A stretch of 6,222 nucleotides of DNA from JAPEKQ01 sp964487295 (GCA_964487295.1 CAZAQL010000138.1:1-6222); one strand, 5' to 3'. Shown: positions 1-6,156, counted from the stretch's first letter. A program made the numbers and translations. The notes: a model not told the origin generated them from the sequence alone.

Positions 1-2260
1 CGATGACGTCGATCTCATCGTCACCCTCCCCCCGGTACTTGGTGGCCTCGACGCCCTCGAAGCCCATGCGCACGGCGCCGGCGATGTCGGTGACGCTGAG
101 GCCGTAGAGCGCCGCGCGATCCTGCAGGATCGACACGCGCATCTCGGATTTGCCCGGAGTCGTATCGTCGTCGACTTCGACCACCCCGGGGATCTCCGCG
201 AGCCGGTCCTTGAGCAGACCGGCGATGGTCCCGAGGATCTCAGGGTCCTCGCCCTCGACGCGGACCTCGACCGGCTTCCCCGACGGCGGGCCCTGGACGG
301 GGCGCGACAGCGAGAGGAAGGTCAGCCCGGCCACCGAGTTGAGCTCATCCCTCAGCGCGTCCATGATCTCCATGTCGCTTCGCTCGCGCTGCGACGCGTC
401 CTTGAGATCGACGTTGATCTGCATGTTGTGCGAGGCGCGCTGGCCGCGGTAGTTGCTGATCATGAAGCCGACCCTCGTCACGATCGCCTCGACCTCGTCC
501 TCCGGCAGCCCGCCCACGATCGCCTCGATCTGCCGCGCGATGCGGTCGGTCTCGTCGATCTGCGTGCCGATCCGCGTCTGCGCGCGGATCTCGAACTGAT
601 CGACGTCCTCCTCCTCGAAGAGCGTGACGTCGAGCGTCGTGGCGAGCGCGATCGCGATGATCGCCAGGACGACGATGCCGGCCATCGACAGGTAGCGCCG
701 CCTGAGCACCCGCCGCACGGTCCGCTCGTACGAGCGCGTCAACCTGAGGAACAGCGGCCGGCACCGGTTCTGAGCTCGGTCGATCCGGCCGAAGTCCGCC
801 ATGTGGGACGGGAGGATGAACAGCGCCTCCACGAGCGAGACGAGCAGCGCGAACGACACGACCTTCGGGATGACGCTCATGAACTTGCCCCAGGTGCCGG
901 ACATCAGCAGGAGCGGAAGGAAGGCCGCCACCGTTGTCAGCACCGCCGCCGTGACGGGCGCCTGGACCTCCTTGAGGCCCTGAACGGCCGCCTGCCTTGG
1001 CGGCAGCCCCTCCTCCATGTGCCGGTAGATGTTCTCGATGACGATGATCGCGTCGTCGACGAGCATGCCGAGCACGAGCACGAGCGAGAAGAGCGACAGC
1101 GTGTTGATCGTGATGCCGGCGGCGTTCATGAGAATGAAGGCGCCGAAGAAGCTGAAGGGAATGCCGATGCACGCGAGGATCGCGTTGCGCGCGCCGATGA
1201 AGACCAGGAGCGTCAGAGCGACGAGAACGATGCCGAACGCCGCGTTTCGCTGCAGGATCTGAAGGACGTCGCGGACCTCGGTCGAGCCGTCGTTGCGGAT
1301 CTCGAAGCTGACGTTCTCGGTCACGCGCTCGTCGAACGCGGCGACGACCTCCCGGATCTTCCCCGCGACGTTGACGATGCTGCCCGTGCTCTCCTTCGTG
1401 ACCCAGAGGGTCACGCTCCGCTCCCCGTTGAGCCTCGCGTACGTGAGGGGATCGGCCAGAGTGTCACGCACGCGTCCCACGTCGCCGATTCGGATCTGCC
1501 CGCCCGAAGGACCGGAGGCGAGCACATGGTCCTCGATCCCCCGGAGCGACTCGAACTCTCCGAGCGTCCTCAGGATGTACTCCGACTTGCTGAGATCGAG
1601 CGTGCCGGCCGGCACGTTGAGATTCCGCGCGGCCAACGATCCCACGACCTGCGCGATAGGGATCCCGTATCCCGCGAGCCGCTCGGCATCGAGCTCGATG
1701 TGGATCTCGCGCTCGCGGGTGCCGACGACGTCCACCTCCGCGACGTGGTCGACGTCCAGAAGCTCCTCGCGGAGATCCTCCGCGACCTCTCGCAGGACGG
1801 TGTCGCTCTCGCTCCCTCCGATGCTGATCGAGAGGATCGGGATGACCTCGGCCAGCTTGATGGGAACCACGATGGGATCTTCGAGATCGGACGGGAGGTT
1901 CGCTCCGGCGGCGTCGACAGCGGTTCTCAGGTCGAGCACGCGCTTGTCGAAGTCGTCGTCGGACAGACCGGGCTTGAATCGAACGTCGATGATGCTGCGT
2001 CCCTCGGCGGAGGTCGAGGAGATGTGCTCGACGTCCTTGACGCTCTCGATCTCCTCCTCGAGAGGCTTCGTGACGAGCGTCTCCATCTCCTCCGGCGAGA
2101 CGCCGGGGTACGAGACCCAGACGACGGCCTCGTCCATGCTCACGTTCGGCAGGAGCTCCGCGGGCATCGACATGTACGTGGCGATGCCGACGACCAGCAC
2201 GCCGAGCATGACCAGGTTCACCAGAACGGGCTGTCTGACTGAGAACTCGCCGATGTTCAT
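1..2260 (-). CDS. RND efflux transporter, inner-membrane permease (HAE-like), C-terminus cut off by window edge
   Basis: The product is the proton-driven inner-membrane component of a tripartite efflux pump. The frame is open from the ATG at 2260 to the left edge, giving 753 residues; family members are usually about 1000-1060, so roughly a quarter (the second TM bundle) is missing. The N-terminus reads MNIGEFSVRQPVLVNLVMLG, a typical RND start leading into TM1 (about 11-29). The first periplasmic porter region follows (about 30-335), then TM2-TM6 (about 339-484) with the TM4 motif LGMLVDDAIIVIEN. D402 and D403 correspond to the AcrB proton-relay pair D407/D408. FILPSHM closes TM6, TM7 is at about 524-542, and the second porter region begins after it. 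The paired aspartates favour HAE (drug/hydrophobe) over HME (metal) transporters. In the part where AcrB has its Phe-rich switch loop, this protein reads RPVQGPPSGKPVEVRV with no Phe, so AcrB-like drug binding should not be assumed. A GGGAG (2270-2274) sits 9 nt before the start. The gene lies 133 nt downstream of the adaptor gene. The family call is secure; the substrate is unknown. Confidence 0.95.
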   Translation of the reverse strand, partial: MNIGEFSVRQPVLVNLVMLGVLVVGIATYMSMPAELLPNVSMDEAVVWVSYPGVSPEEMETLVTKPLEEEIESVKDVEHISSTSAEGRSIIDVRFKPGLSDDDFDKRVLDLRTAVDAAGANLPSDLEDPIVVPIKLAEVIPILSISIGGSESDTVLREVAEDLREELLDVDHVAEVDVVGTREREIHIELDAERLAGYGIPIAQVVGSLAARNLNVPAGTLDLSKSEYILRTLGEFESLRGIEDHVLASGPSGGQIRIGDVGRVRDTLADPLTYARLNGERSVTLWVTKESTGSIVNVAGKIREVVAAFDERVTENVSFEIRNDGSTEVRDVLQILQRNAAFGIVLVALTLLVFIGARNAILACIGIPFSFFGAFILMNAAGITINTLSLFSLVLVLGMLVDDAIIVIENIYRHMEEGLPPRQAAVQGLKEVQAPVTAAVLTTVAAFLPLLLMSGTWGKFMSVIPKVVSFALLVSLVEALFILPSHMADFGRIDRAQNRCRPLFLRLTRSYERTVRRVLRRRYLSMAGIVVLAIIAIALATTLDVTLFEEEDVDQFEIRAQTRIGTQIDETDRIARQIEAIVGGLPEDEVEAIVTRVGFMISNYRGQRASHNMQINVDLKDASQRERSDMEIMDALRDELNSVAGLTFLSLSRPVQGPPSGKPVEVRVEGEDPEILGTIAGLLKDRLAEIPGVVEVDDDTTPGKSEMRVSILQDRAALYGLSVTDIAGAVRMGFEGVEATKYRGEGDDEIDVI

Positions 2261-2294
2261 CGATCCCCGCTCCCGTGGCCCTGGCTCAGAACGT

Positions 2295-2326
2295 GTCCGG
2301 CTCGTGGTCGGCTCGCCGACCCGGAC
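2295..2326 (-). other. Bipartite hairpin in the adaptor-RND spacer
   Basis: On the transcribed strand, GTCCGG pairs with CCGGAC (plus-strand arms 2321-2326 and 2295-2300). Nested inside, GGTCGGC pairs with GCCGACC (2315-2321 and 2306-2312, sharing base 2321 with the outer stem) around a 2-nt centre. The two stems are separated by an unpaired CACGAG on one side. It ends 34 nt before the RND start codon. There is no U-tract, so a classical intrinsic terminator is unlikely. An mRNA processing or stability element that sets the adaptor:RND ratio is a plausible inference. Confidence 0.4.
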
Positions 2327-2395
2327 CATGATCTTCGCGCGCCGGTTCCCCGGCCAGTGGTCCGCTCAGGACATCCGCCGGTTCGTGGTCCGCTC
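2297..2395. repeat. Three copies of a degenerate 18-bp motif in the adaptor-RND spacer
   Basis: Copy A is CCGGCTCGTGGTCGGCTC (2297-2314). Copy C is CCGGTTCGTGGTCCGCTC (2378-2395), matching A at 16 of 18 positions. Copy B (2342-2367) equals copy C split by an extra 8 bp, CCCGGCCA (2349-2356). B and C share the 12-mer GTGGTCCGCTCA exactly (2357-2368 and 2385-2396). Copy C includes bases of the adaptor stop codon, and copy A overlaps the spacer hairpin. No insertion-sequence ends or target duplications are seen, so local duplication is the simplest origin. Confidence 0.55.
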
Positions 2396-3500
2396 ACGAT
2401 TCCGCCTTGATCGCGACCGGCGCTCCGTCGCTCACCCGCGTCGTCCCGACCGAGATCAGCTTGTCGCCGATCTCGAGCCCGGACCGGATCACGACCTCGC
2501 CTCCGATGGTCTCCCCCAGCTCGACCTTGCGCAGGACGGCGATCGAATCCGCCGCGACGAAGACGGCGGGCTCACCGAACCTCGTCACGAGCCAGTCCTG
2601 CTCGATCAGGATGGCGTCCCGGAGCTCGCGGGCGACGACGGTGGCCTCCGCGATCATGCCCGAACGAAGCCGCCTTCCGCGGTTGGCGAACGTGACGCGC
2701 ACGGGGTACGTCTTGGTCATGTCGTCGGCCCGCGGACCGACGTACTCGACGCGCCCGGGGAACTCCTCGCCCGGCAGCGCCCCCGCAGTGACGGTGGCCT
2801 TCTGACCGGGACGCATCTCGACGACGTTGTCCTCGCTGACACCGAAATCGAGCTCGAGCCTCTCGTCGTTCACGACGTGCGCGACGGGCACGCCGGCGCT
2901 AACGAGCTGCCCCTCCACGACGTGAACGAACGCGACTCGGCCCGACACGGGCGCGGAGATGCTCGTGTTCGCAAGCTGGCGCCCGGCGGTGGCCAGCGCC
3001 GCCTCCGCGGTCGCGAACCCCGCCCGCGCCGCCGTGGCGCGAGTCTCGGCGGTCTCGAGTTCGAGATCAGAGATGTCGTCGTTGTCCCACAGACTCTGCG
3101 ATCGCTTCAGAGCGAGCTCGGCATCGGCCAGCTCCGCCTCCGCCGTGAGAAGCCCCGCCCGCGCCTGCCGGACCGCGAGCTCCGCGAGTTCGTCGTCCAG
3201 CCGCACGAGCACGCTCCCTGCCTCGACGACGTCACTGACCGTCACCGGGATCTCCACGACGCGCCCGCTCGCCTCCGCGCTGACCTGAACGTCATCGACG
3301 GCCCGGATGGTCCCTGTTCCGGTGACCGTCGCGCCCGTCGTCCTCGGCGCGATGACGGTGACCTCGACGGGCACCGCCGCAGGCGCGCCCGACGCGGTCT
3401 CCGCCTCGCCTCCCGCCGGTCTCCCGCAGCCCGTCGTCACCGCTGCGGCGACGATCACAGGCAGCAGCGCCGCCGTCGTTCCGCGCCATGTCCATCTCAT
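2394..3500 (-). CDS. RND efflux periplasmic adaptor (membrane fusion protein), probable lipoprotein
   Basis: The 368-residue product is the periplasmic adaptor that joins the RND pump to the outer-membrane channel. An N-terminal hydrophobic stretch (about 9-22) runs into VTTGC with Cys25, a lipobox-like site. Thr at -3 is not ideal, but the low-complexity linker after Cys25 fits a lipoprotein. Domains follow the family order. The first lipoyl half is about 61-104 (VQVSAEASGRVVEIPV). The alpha-helical hairpin is about 105-178, rich in Ala, Glu and Arg, as expected for a coiled coil. The second lipoyl half is about 179-210 (TSISAPVSGRVAFVHVVEGQ), the beta-barrel about 213-290, and a membrane-proximal domain runs from about 295 to 365. 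Length is normal for the family. The start is supported by GGAGAG at 3506-3511, 5 nt upstream, and by an ATGA overlap with the tolC stop, implying translational coupling. The stop is TGA; see the finding on the open frame beyond it. Confidence 0.95.
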   Translation of the reverse strand: MRWTWRGTTAALLPVIVAAAVTTGCGRPAGGEAETASGAPAAVPVEVTVIAPRTTGATVTGTGTIRAVDDVQVSAEASGRVVEIPVTVSDVVEAGSVLVRLDDELAELAVRQARAGLLTAEAELADAELALKRSQSLWDNDDISDLELETAETRATAARAGFATAEAALATAGRQLANTSISAPVSGRVAFVHVVEGQLVSAGVPVAHVVNDERLELDFGVSEDNVVEMRPGQKATVTAGALPGEEFPGRVEYVGPRADDMTKTYPVRVTFANRGRRLRSGMIAEATVVARELRDAILIEQDWLVTRFGEPAVFVAADSIAVLRKVELGETIGGEVVIRSGLEIGDKLISVGTTRVSDGAPVAIKAES

Positions 3501-4888
3501 CGTGTCTCTCCGTTCGTCTGTCCCAACGCGGGGGCATCCCCGACGAGGCTCTCCACCTCCGCCAGGCCGATGAAGCAGTCGTAGAGGGCGTTGATGTAGC
3601 CGACCCGGCTGCGATCGAGCAGCACTCTCGCCTCGGCGACATCCGTCGACTGAGCCATCCCCTGGTCATACATGCGATCCATGCTCTCGAAGTGCTGTCG
3701 CGACTGGGCCACGAGCCGGTCGGCCGCCTCGAGTCCCTCGAGACGGGAGCGCAGCGTGGCCACTGCGTTGCGCAGGCCGAGGACCATCATGCGTTCCCCG
3801 TCCTCGCGCCTCCGCTCGGCGGCGAGCTGGCTTCGGCGAGCCTGCTGATACTCCGAGAGGTTCCTGAAGCCCGTGAAGACGGGCACCTCGAGGAAGGCCG
3901 TCACGGACCAGGCGACCTCATCGTCCGGCTCGATGTCGCCGTCGGCCTTCCAGCCGTATGTCGCCTGCGCGTTCAGGGCCGGGAGAAAGGCGCCCCTCGC
4001 TATCGTGACGGCGTGGCGTTCGATCTCGGCCGCGTCCCCAAGCGCCAGATACCCCGGATTGGACGAGAGAAGCCGGCGAGCGCTCAGCTCCGGAATGGCA
4101 TCGTTCTCAATCAGATCGCTGTACGGACGGCAACGCGCCTCAAGCTCCAGTCTCGAGACGTCCTCGAGCTCGAACTCGGTGTCCAGCGGCCTGCCCAGCG
4201 TGGCCGCCAGCGCCGATCGGGCAAGCGAGACGGCGTTCTCGGCGTCGACGAGCGCCCGGCGGTCCTCGGCAAGCTGAACCTGCCACCGCAGGAGGTCCGC
4301 CCGCGAGCGAACCCCGAGCTCGAGCATCCGCTCGGAGGAGGCCACGCGCCGCTCCGAGGCGCCGACCGCGTCGAGCGAGACCTTCCTGAGCGACTCGGCA
4401 CGAAGCACGTCGAAGAACGCGGACTTCGTCCGGACGACGACGTCACGTCGCTCCGACTCCAGTGCATGTCGCGCTGCGCGGCTCGAAGCGGCCGAGAGCG
4501 CGACCCCTCCCCAGAGCCGTCCTCCGTTGAACACCGGCATGGACGCGTTGAAGGCCGTCTCGTACGTCGTCTCGTAGAGGAACGGCTCGACGTCGATGTC
4601 CGGCGGAAGAAAGTCGATGGCCGAGTTCGCGCGCTCGTAGGTATCGGGGTCGACGCGACGCGCCGTGGAGGTCAGCGAGACGCTCGGGAGCAGTGACGCC
4701 CACGCACTGCGCACGCCCCACCGCGCGGCCTCATGATCCTGACGCGCGGCTTCAAGTGTGAGGTTGTGCTCAAGCGCAAGGTCGACGGCGTCCGAGAGCG
4801 TCAGAGGCTCGCCGGCGGAGGCATGAAGAGCGCAGAGAAGCGCCACGAGCGGGAGAACCCTGCGCAGTGCGTGCGGCAACCCAGTCAT
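3497..4888 (-). CDS. TolC-family outer-membrane efflux channel protein
   Basis: The 463-residue product should trimerise into the outer-membrane barrel and periplasmic tunnel of the pump. A signal peptide occupies about residues 1-25 (VLPLVALLCALHASA, cut before GEP). There is no lipobox Cys, so it resembles TolC rather than the lipidated OprM type. The two family repeats are visible. Repeat 1 has LTLSDAVDLALEHN (29-42), LLPSVSLTST (66-75), ASMPVFNGGR (115-124) and the helix LGVRSRADLLRWQVQLAEDR (191-210). Repeat 2 has FLPALNAQATYGW (301-313), FLEVPVFTGFRN (332-343) and GMAQSTDVAEARVLLDRSR (410-428). Length is typical. The frame extends upstream to 5071, but those 61 residues are Cys/Trp/Arg-rich and lack a signal; the ATG at 4888 has AGAGGA 4 nt upstream and begins directly with a signal peptide. 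Being first in the pump operon, with a candidate promoter upstream, it probably serves this pump specifically. Confidence 0.95.
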   Translation of the reverse strand: MTGLPHALRRVLPLVALLCALHASAGEPLTLSDAVDLALEHNLTLEAARQDHEAARWGVRSAWASLLPSVSLTSTARRVDPDTYERANSAIDFLPPDIDVEPFLYETTYETAFNASMPVFNGGRLWGGVALSAASSRAARHALESERRDVVVRTKSAFFDVLRAESLRKVSLDAVGASERRVASSERMLELGVRSRADLLRWQVQLAEDRRALVDAENAVSLARSALAATLGRPLDTEFELEDVSRLELEARCRPYSDLIENDAIPELSARRLLSSNPGYLALGDAAEIERHAVTIARGAFLPALNAQATYGWKADGDIEPDDEVAWSVTAFLEVPVFTGFRNLSEYQQARRSQLAAERRREDGERMMVLGLRNAVATLRSRLEGLEAADRLVAQSRQHFESMDRMYDQGMAQSTDVAEARVLLDRSRVGYINALYDCFIGLAEVESLVGDAPALGQTNGETR

Positions 4889-5001
4889 CCGGTCCTCTCG
4901 ATATCGATGCCCGCAAGTCCACCCGCGGCCGGCCCATCGGTCCACCCATGGCGGCCCCCGGGTCGCTCCGCAGCCCGCCCGCGACATCCCCTGCGTTTCA
5001 T
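4885..5001 (-). other. Possible 38-codon leader ORF in the tolC 5' leader
   Basis: An ATG at 5001 begins MKRRGCRGRAAERPGG and ends at TGA 4887-4885, sharing ATGA with the tolC start codon exactly as tolC does with the adaptor gene. The peptide is Arg- and Gly-rich with no recognisable domain. There is no good Shine-Dalgarno upstream of its ATG, and random open frames are common at this GC content. It may be a coupled leader peptide, but chance is the more likely explanation. Confidence 0.15.
4893..4898 (-). promoter_or_regulatory. Ribosome binding site deciding the tolC start
   Basis: AGAGGA on the minus strand lies 4 nt before the ATG at 4888. It favours this start over the longer in-frame ATGs at 4987 and 5071. 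The site abuts a 10-bp palindrome, TCGATATCGA (4898-4907), which could hide or mark it; that role is speculative. Confidence 0.6.
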
Positions 5002-5017
5002 GTTGTCCGGGCTGCGG
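4968..5017 (-). promoter_or_regulatory. 10-bp perfect inverted repeat in the tolC leader
   Basis: CCGCAGCCCG (4968-4977) is repeated inverted as CGGGCTGCGG (5008-5017), with 30 bp between the arms. The loop can form a smaller ACAT/ATGT stem. A competing helix, CTGCG with CGCAG, is available just 5' of the structure on the transcript. It lies between the candidate tolC promoter and the tolC start, so it would be in the 5' leader. No U-tract follows it, which argues against a simple terminator for the upstream phosphatase gene. Confidence 0.4.
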
Positions 5018-5047
5018 GCAAGACGCAGGAGACGGGTCTCTGATGAG

Positions 5048-5083
5048 ACTTGAGTGTACAGCATGCCGCAAACAGCCTCAAGT
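5048..5083. promoter_or_regulatory. 7-bp dyad flanking the candidate tolC promoter (possible operator)
   Basis: ACTTGAG (5048-5054) and CTCAAGT (5077-5083) form a perfect inverted repeat with 22 bp between the arms. The arms overlap the candidate -10 and -35 hexamers. A dimeric regulator bound here would block RNA polymerase, as is usual for efflux operons controlled by TetR- or MarR-type repressors. No regulator gene is visible in the window, so the role is inferred. Confidence 0.3.
5053..5081 (-). promoter_or_regulatory. Candidate sigma70-type promoter for the tolC-adaptor-RND operon
   Basis: On the minus strand, TTGAGG (5081-5076) and TACACT (5058-5053) are separated by exactly 17 nt. Each matches the consensus hexamers (TTGACA, TATAAT) at 4 of 6 positions. 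Transcription would start near 5046 and give a leader of about 160 nt before tolC. The region is less GC-rich than its surroundings. This is a sequence match only, and the housekeeping sigma consensus of this organism is not known. Confidence 0.4.
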
Positions 5084-5101
5084 TCGGCTCGTGCGGACAT
5101 C

Positions 5102-5905
5102 TCACGCCCCTCGAGAACGGGCACTGACCAGGACCTCGAGCATATCGCCGTGGATGCGGCCGTTGCTGGCGACGATGTCGCCCCGCGCGTGATCCCAGCC
5201 CTGCCCGTCGGTGTTGCTGACGGAGCCGCCCGCCTCGAGCACGAGGAGTCCGCCGGCCGATACGTCCCAGATCTTGAGCCCGAGCTCCCAGAATCCGTCG
5301 AGCCTCCCGCACGCCACGTACGCGAGATCGAGCGCTGCCGATCCGGCACGCCGTATCCCGCGAACATCCAGGATGAATCGGTTGAGGTTCTGCAGGTTGT
5401 TCTCGCTCGTCGCCGAGCGTCCATAGGGGAACCCAGTCGCCACGATGGAGTCGCCGAGCTTCACGGCCTCCGAGACGCGCACAGCACGACCGTTCAGCGT
5501 CGTCCCTCCGCCGCGCTCCGCGACGAAGAGCTCGTCTCTGATCGGATCGTAGACCACGCCGCTGACAAGCTCGCCCGCCTCCTCGACGGCGATGGCGACA
5601 CAGTAGAACGGGTAGCCGTGGGCGAAGTTGTTCGTGCCGTCGAGCGGATCGACGATCCACGCCCGGGCGCAGGTGCCCGTCCCCTCGCCCGGCTGCACGG
5701 GCGCGCTCTCCTCGGCGACGATGCGGTCGTCGGGGAAGAGCTCCCGGATCCGCTCGAGAATGAGCTTCTCGGAGGCGGTATCCACGGATGTCACCAGGTC
5801 GCGCTCACCCTTCATGTCCACGGCGAACGGGTGTCGCTGTCCCGAGCGCAGGATCTCGCCCGCCTCGCGGGCGATCTCGGTCGCATGGTGCGTCAGTTCG
5901 TGCAT
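5102..5905 (-). CDS. suhB: Inositol-1-monophosphatase family protein (SuhB type)
   Basis: The 267-residue product is a cytosolic Mg2+-dependent sugar-phosphate phosphatase that hydrolyses inositol 1-phosphate or related phosphomonoesters. The metal-binding and catalytic signatures are intact. VAEES carries Glu65 (human IMPase E70), WIVDPLDGTNNF carries Asp86 and Asp89 (D90, D93), and KIWDVSAGG carries Asp214 (D220). DLVTSVDTASE (36-46), VVYDPIRDELFVAERGGGT (117-135) and GSAALDLAYVACGRLDGFWE (188-207) closely follow E. coli SuhB. Length matches the family. The start is supported by AGGAG (5913-5917) 7 nt upstream. The gene is separated from tolC by 213 nt holding a candidate promoter, so cotranscription is uncertain. 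No convincing promoter of its own was found in the upstream 251 nt; TTGTGT and TTGATA boxes exist but are 19 nt apart. The SuhB role in rRNA antitermination known in E. coli cannot be inferred here, and activity on fructose-1,6-bisphosphate or other phosphates is possible. Confidence 0.93.
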   Translation of the reverse strand: MHELTHHATEIAREAGEILRSGQRHPFAVDMKGERDLVTSVDTASEKLILERIRELFPDDRIVAEESAPVQPGEGTGTCARAWIVDPLDGTNNFAHGYPFYCVAIAVEEAGELVSGVVYDPIRDELFVAERGGGTTLNGRAVRVSEAVKLGDSIVATGFPYGRSATSENNLQNLNRFILDVRGIRRAGSAALDLAYVACGRLDGFWELGLKIWDVSAGGLLVLEAGGSVSNTDGQGWDHARGDIVASNGRIHGDMLEVLVSARSRGA

Positions 5906-5963
5906 GTGCGGTCTCCTCGTCTCGGGGATTCCGTGAGTGCTGTATCAAACCACATGATGGCGG

Positions 5964-5982
5964 CCGAACACAAGCGTGTCGG
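5964..5982. promoter_or_regulatory. Operator-like inverted repeat between divergent genes
   Basis: CCG-A-ACAC (5964-5971) and GTGTCGG (5976-5982) pair over 7 bp with one bulged A around an AAGC centre. It sits 31 bp upstream of the -35 box of the rightward promoter and 59 bp upstream of the leftward phosphatase start. A second small stem, AGAGG/CCTCT (5992-6006), lies beside it. Either could be a regulator site, but short inverted repeats are common at this GC content. Confidence 0.22.
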
Positions 5983-6012
5983 AAGCCCGGGAGAGGCCGC
6001 TCCTCTGCCCGC

Positions 6013-6041
6013 TTGAAGGCGTGCAACCCATGCGCTATCAT
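6013..6041 (+). promoter_or_regulatory. Candidate sigma70-type promoter for the rightward gene
   Basis: TTGAAG (6013-6018) and TATCAT (6036-6041) are spaced by 17 nt. The -10 matches TATAAT at 5 of 6 and the -35 matches TTGACA at 4 of 6. The following bases (CTTGTCTAAGAAGA) are locally AT-richer. Initiation near 6048 would give a leader of about 110 nt. This is the best promoter match in the window. Confidence 0.55.
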
Positions 6042-6074
6042 CTTGTCTAAGAAGACGGTACGCAGACACGTGGT

Positions 6075-6113
6075 CCGCCGCGCCGCACCCGGTCCGACCG
6101 GGCGCGCCGGCGG
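6075..6113 (+). promoter_or_regulatory. Strong stem-loop in the 5' leader of the rightward gene
   Basis: The outer arms CCGCCG (6075-6080) and CGGCGG (6108-6113) pair, extended by CGC/GCG (6081-6083 with 6104-6106) with a bulged C. The tip is a perfect CCCGGT/ACCGGG stem (6088-6093, 6097-6102) with a 3-nt loop. No U-tract follows. The structure ends 31 nt before the ribosome binding site, so it may stabilise the transcript or affect leader readthrough. It matches no riboswitch class that I recognise. Confidence 0.4.
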
Positions 6114-6144
6114 CCTATGCATGAACAGCCGGGGAACCGGAATC

Positions 6145-6150
6145 AAGGAG
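6145..6150 (+). promoter_or_regulatory. Ribosome binding site deciding the start of the rightward gene
   Basis: AAGGAG lies 6 nt before the ATG at 6157, a near-ideal Shine-Dalgarno. An in-frame ATG at 6121 would add 12 residues but has no comparable site and would put a hydrophilic tail before the signal peptide, so 6157 is preferred. Confidence 0.75.
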
Positions 6151-6156
6151 CTGCGA

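Noticed and set aside
428..2242. A 604-codon open frame on the plus strand opposite the RND gene
   Set aside because: Its translation is a monotonous Arg/Asp/Glu/His/Leu mix with no domain, and it mirrors the well-supported RND frame. It is a by-product of GC-rich codon bias.
1..2260. Heavy-metal (CusA/CzcA-like, HME) RND transporter
   Set aside because: TM4 carries VDDAIIVIEN with the paired aspartates of the HAE group rather than the HME pattern.
2394..2396. TGA read as a sense codon (alternative genetic code)
   Set aside because: The tolC, phosphatase and adaptor frames all end at TGA exactly where their families end, so TGA acts as a stop in this genome.
1293..3584. A 763-codon plus-strand open frame spanning the RND and adaptor genes
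   Set aside because: It crosses two real genes and their spacer, is Ser/Arg-rich at first and Arg/Asp-rich later, and has no recognisable motif. It is an antisense artefact.
3488..4696. A 402-codon plus-strand open frame opposite tolC
   Set aside because: It is low-complexity Arg/Glu/Val/Leu sequence antisense to a clear TolC protein.
4968..5017. Intrinsic terminator of the phosphatase gene
   Set aside because: The inverted repeat has a 30-nt loop, no following U-tract, and lies 85 nt or more beyond the stop, past the candidate tolC promoter.
4889..5071. N-terminal extension of the TolC protein by 61 residues
   Set aside because: The extra residues have no signal peptide or homologous motif, and they would cover the candidate promoter. 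The ATG at 4888 has a ribosome binding site and starts with a signal peptide.
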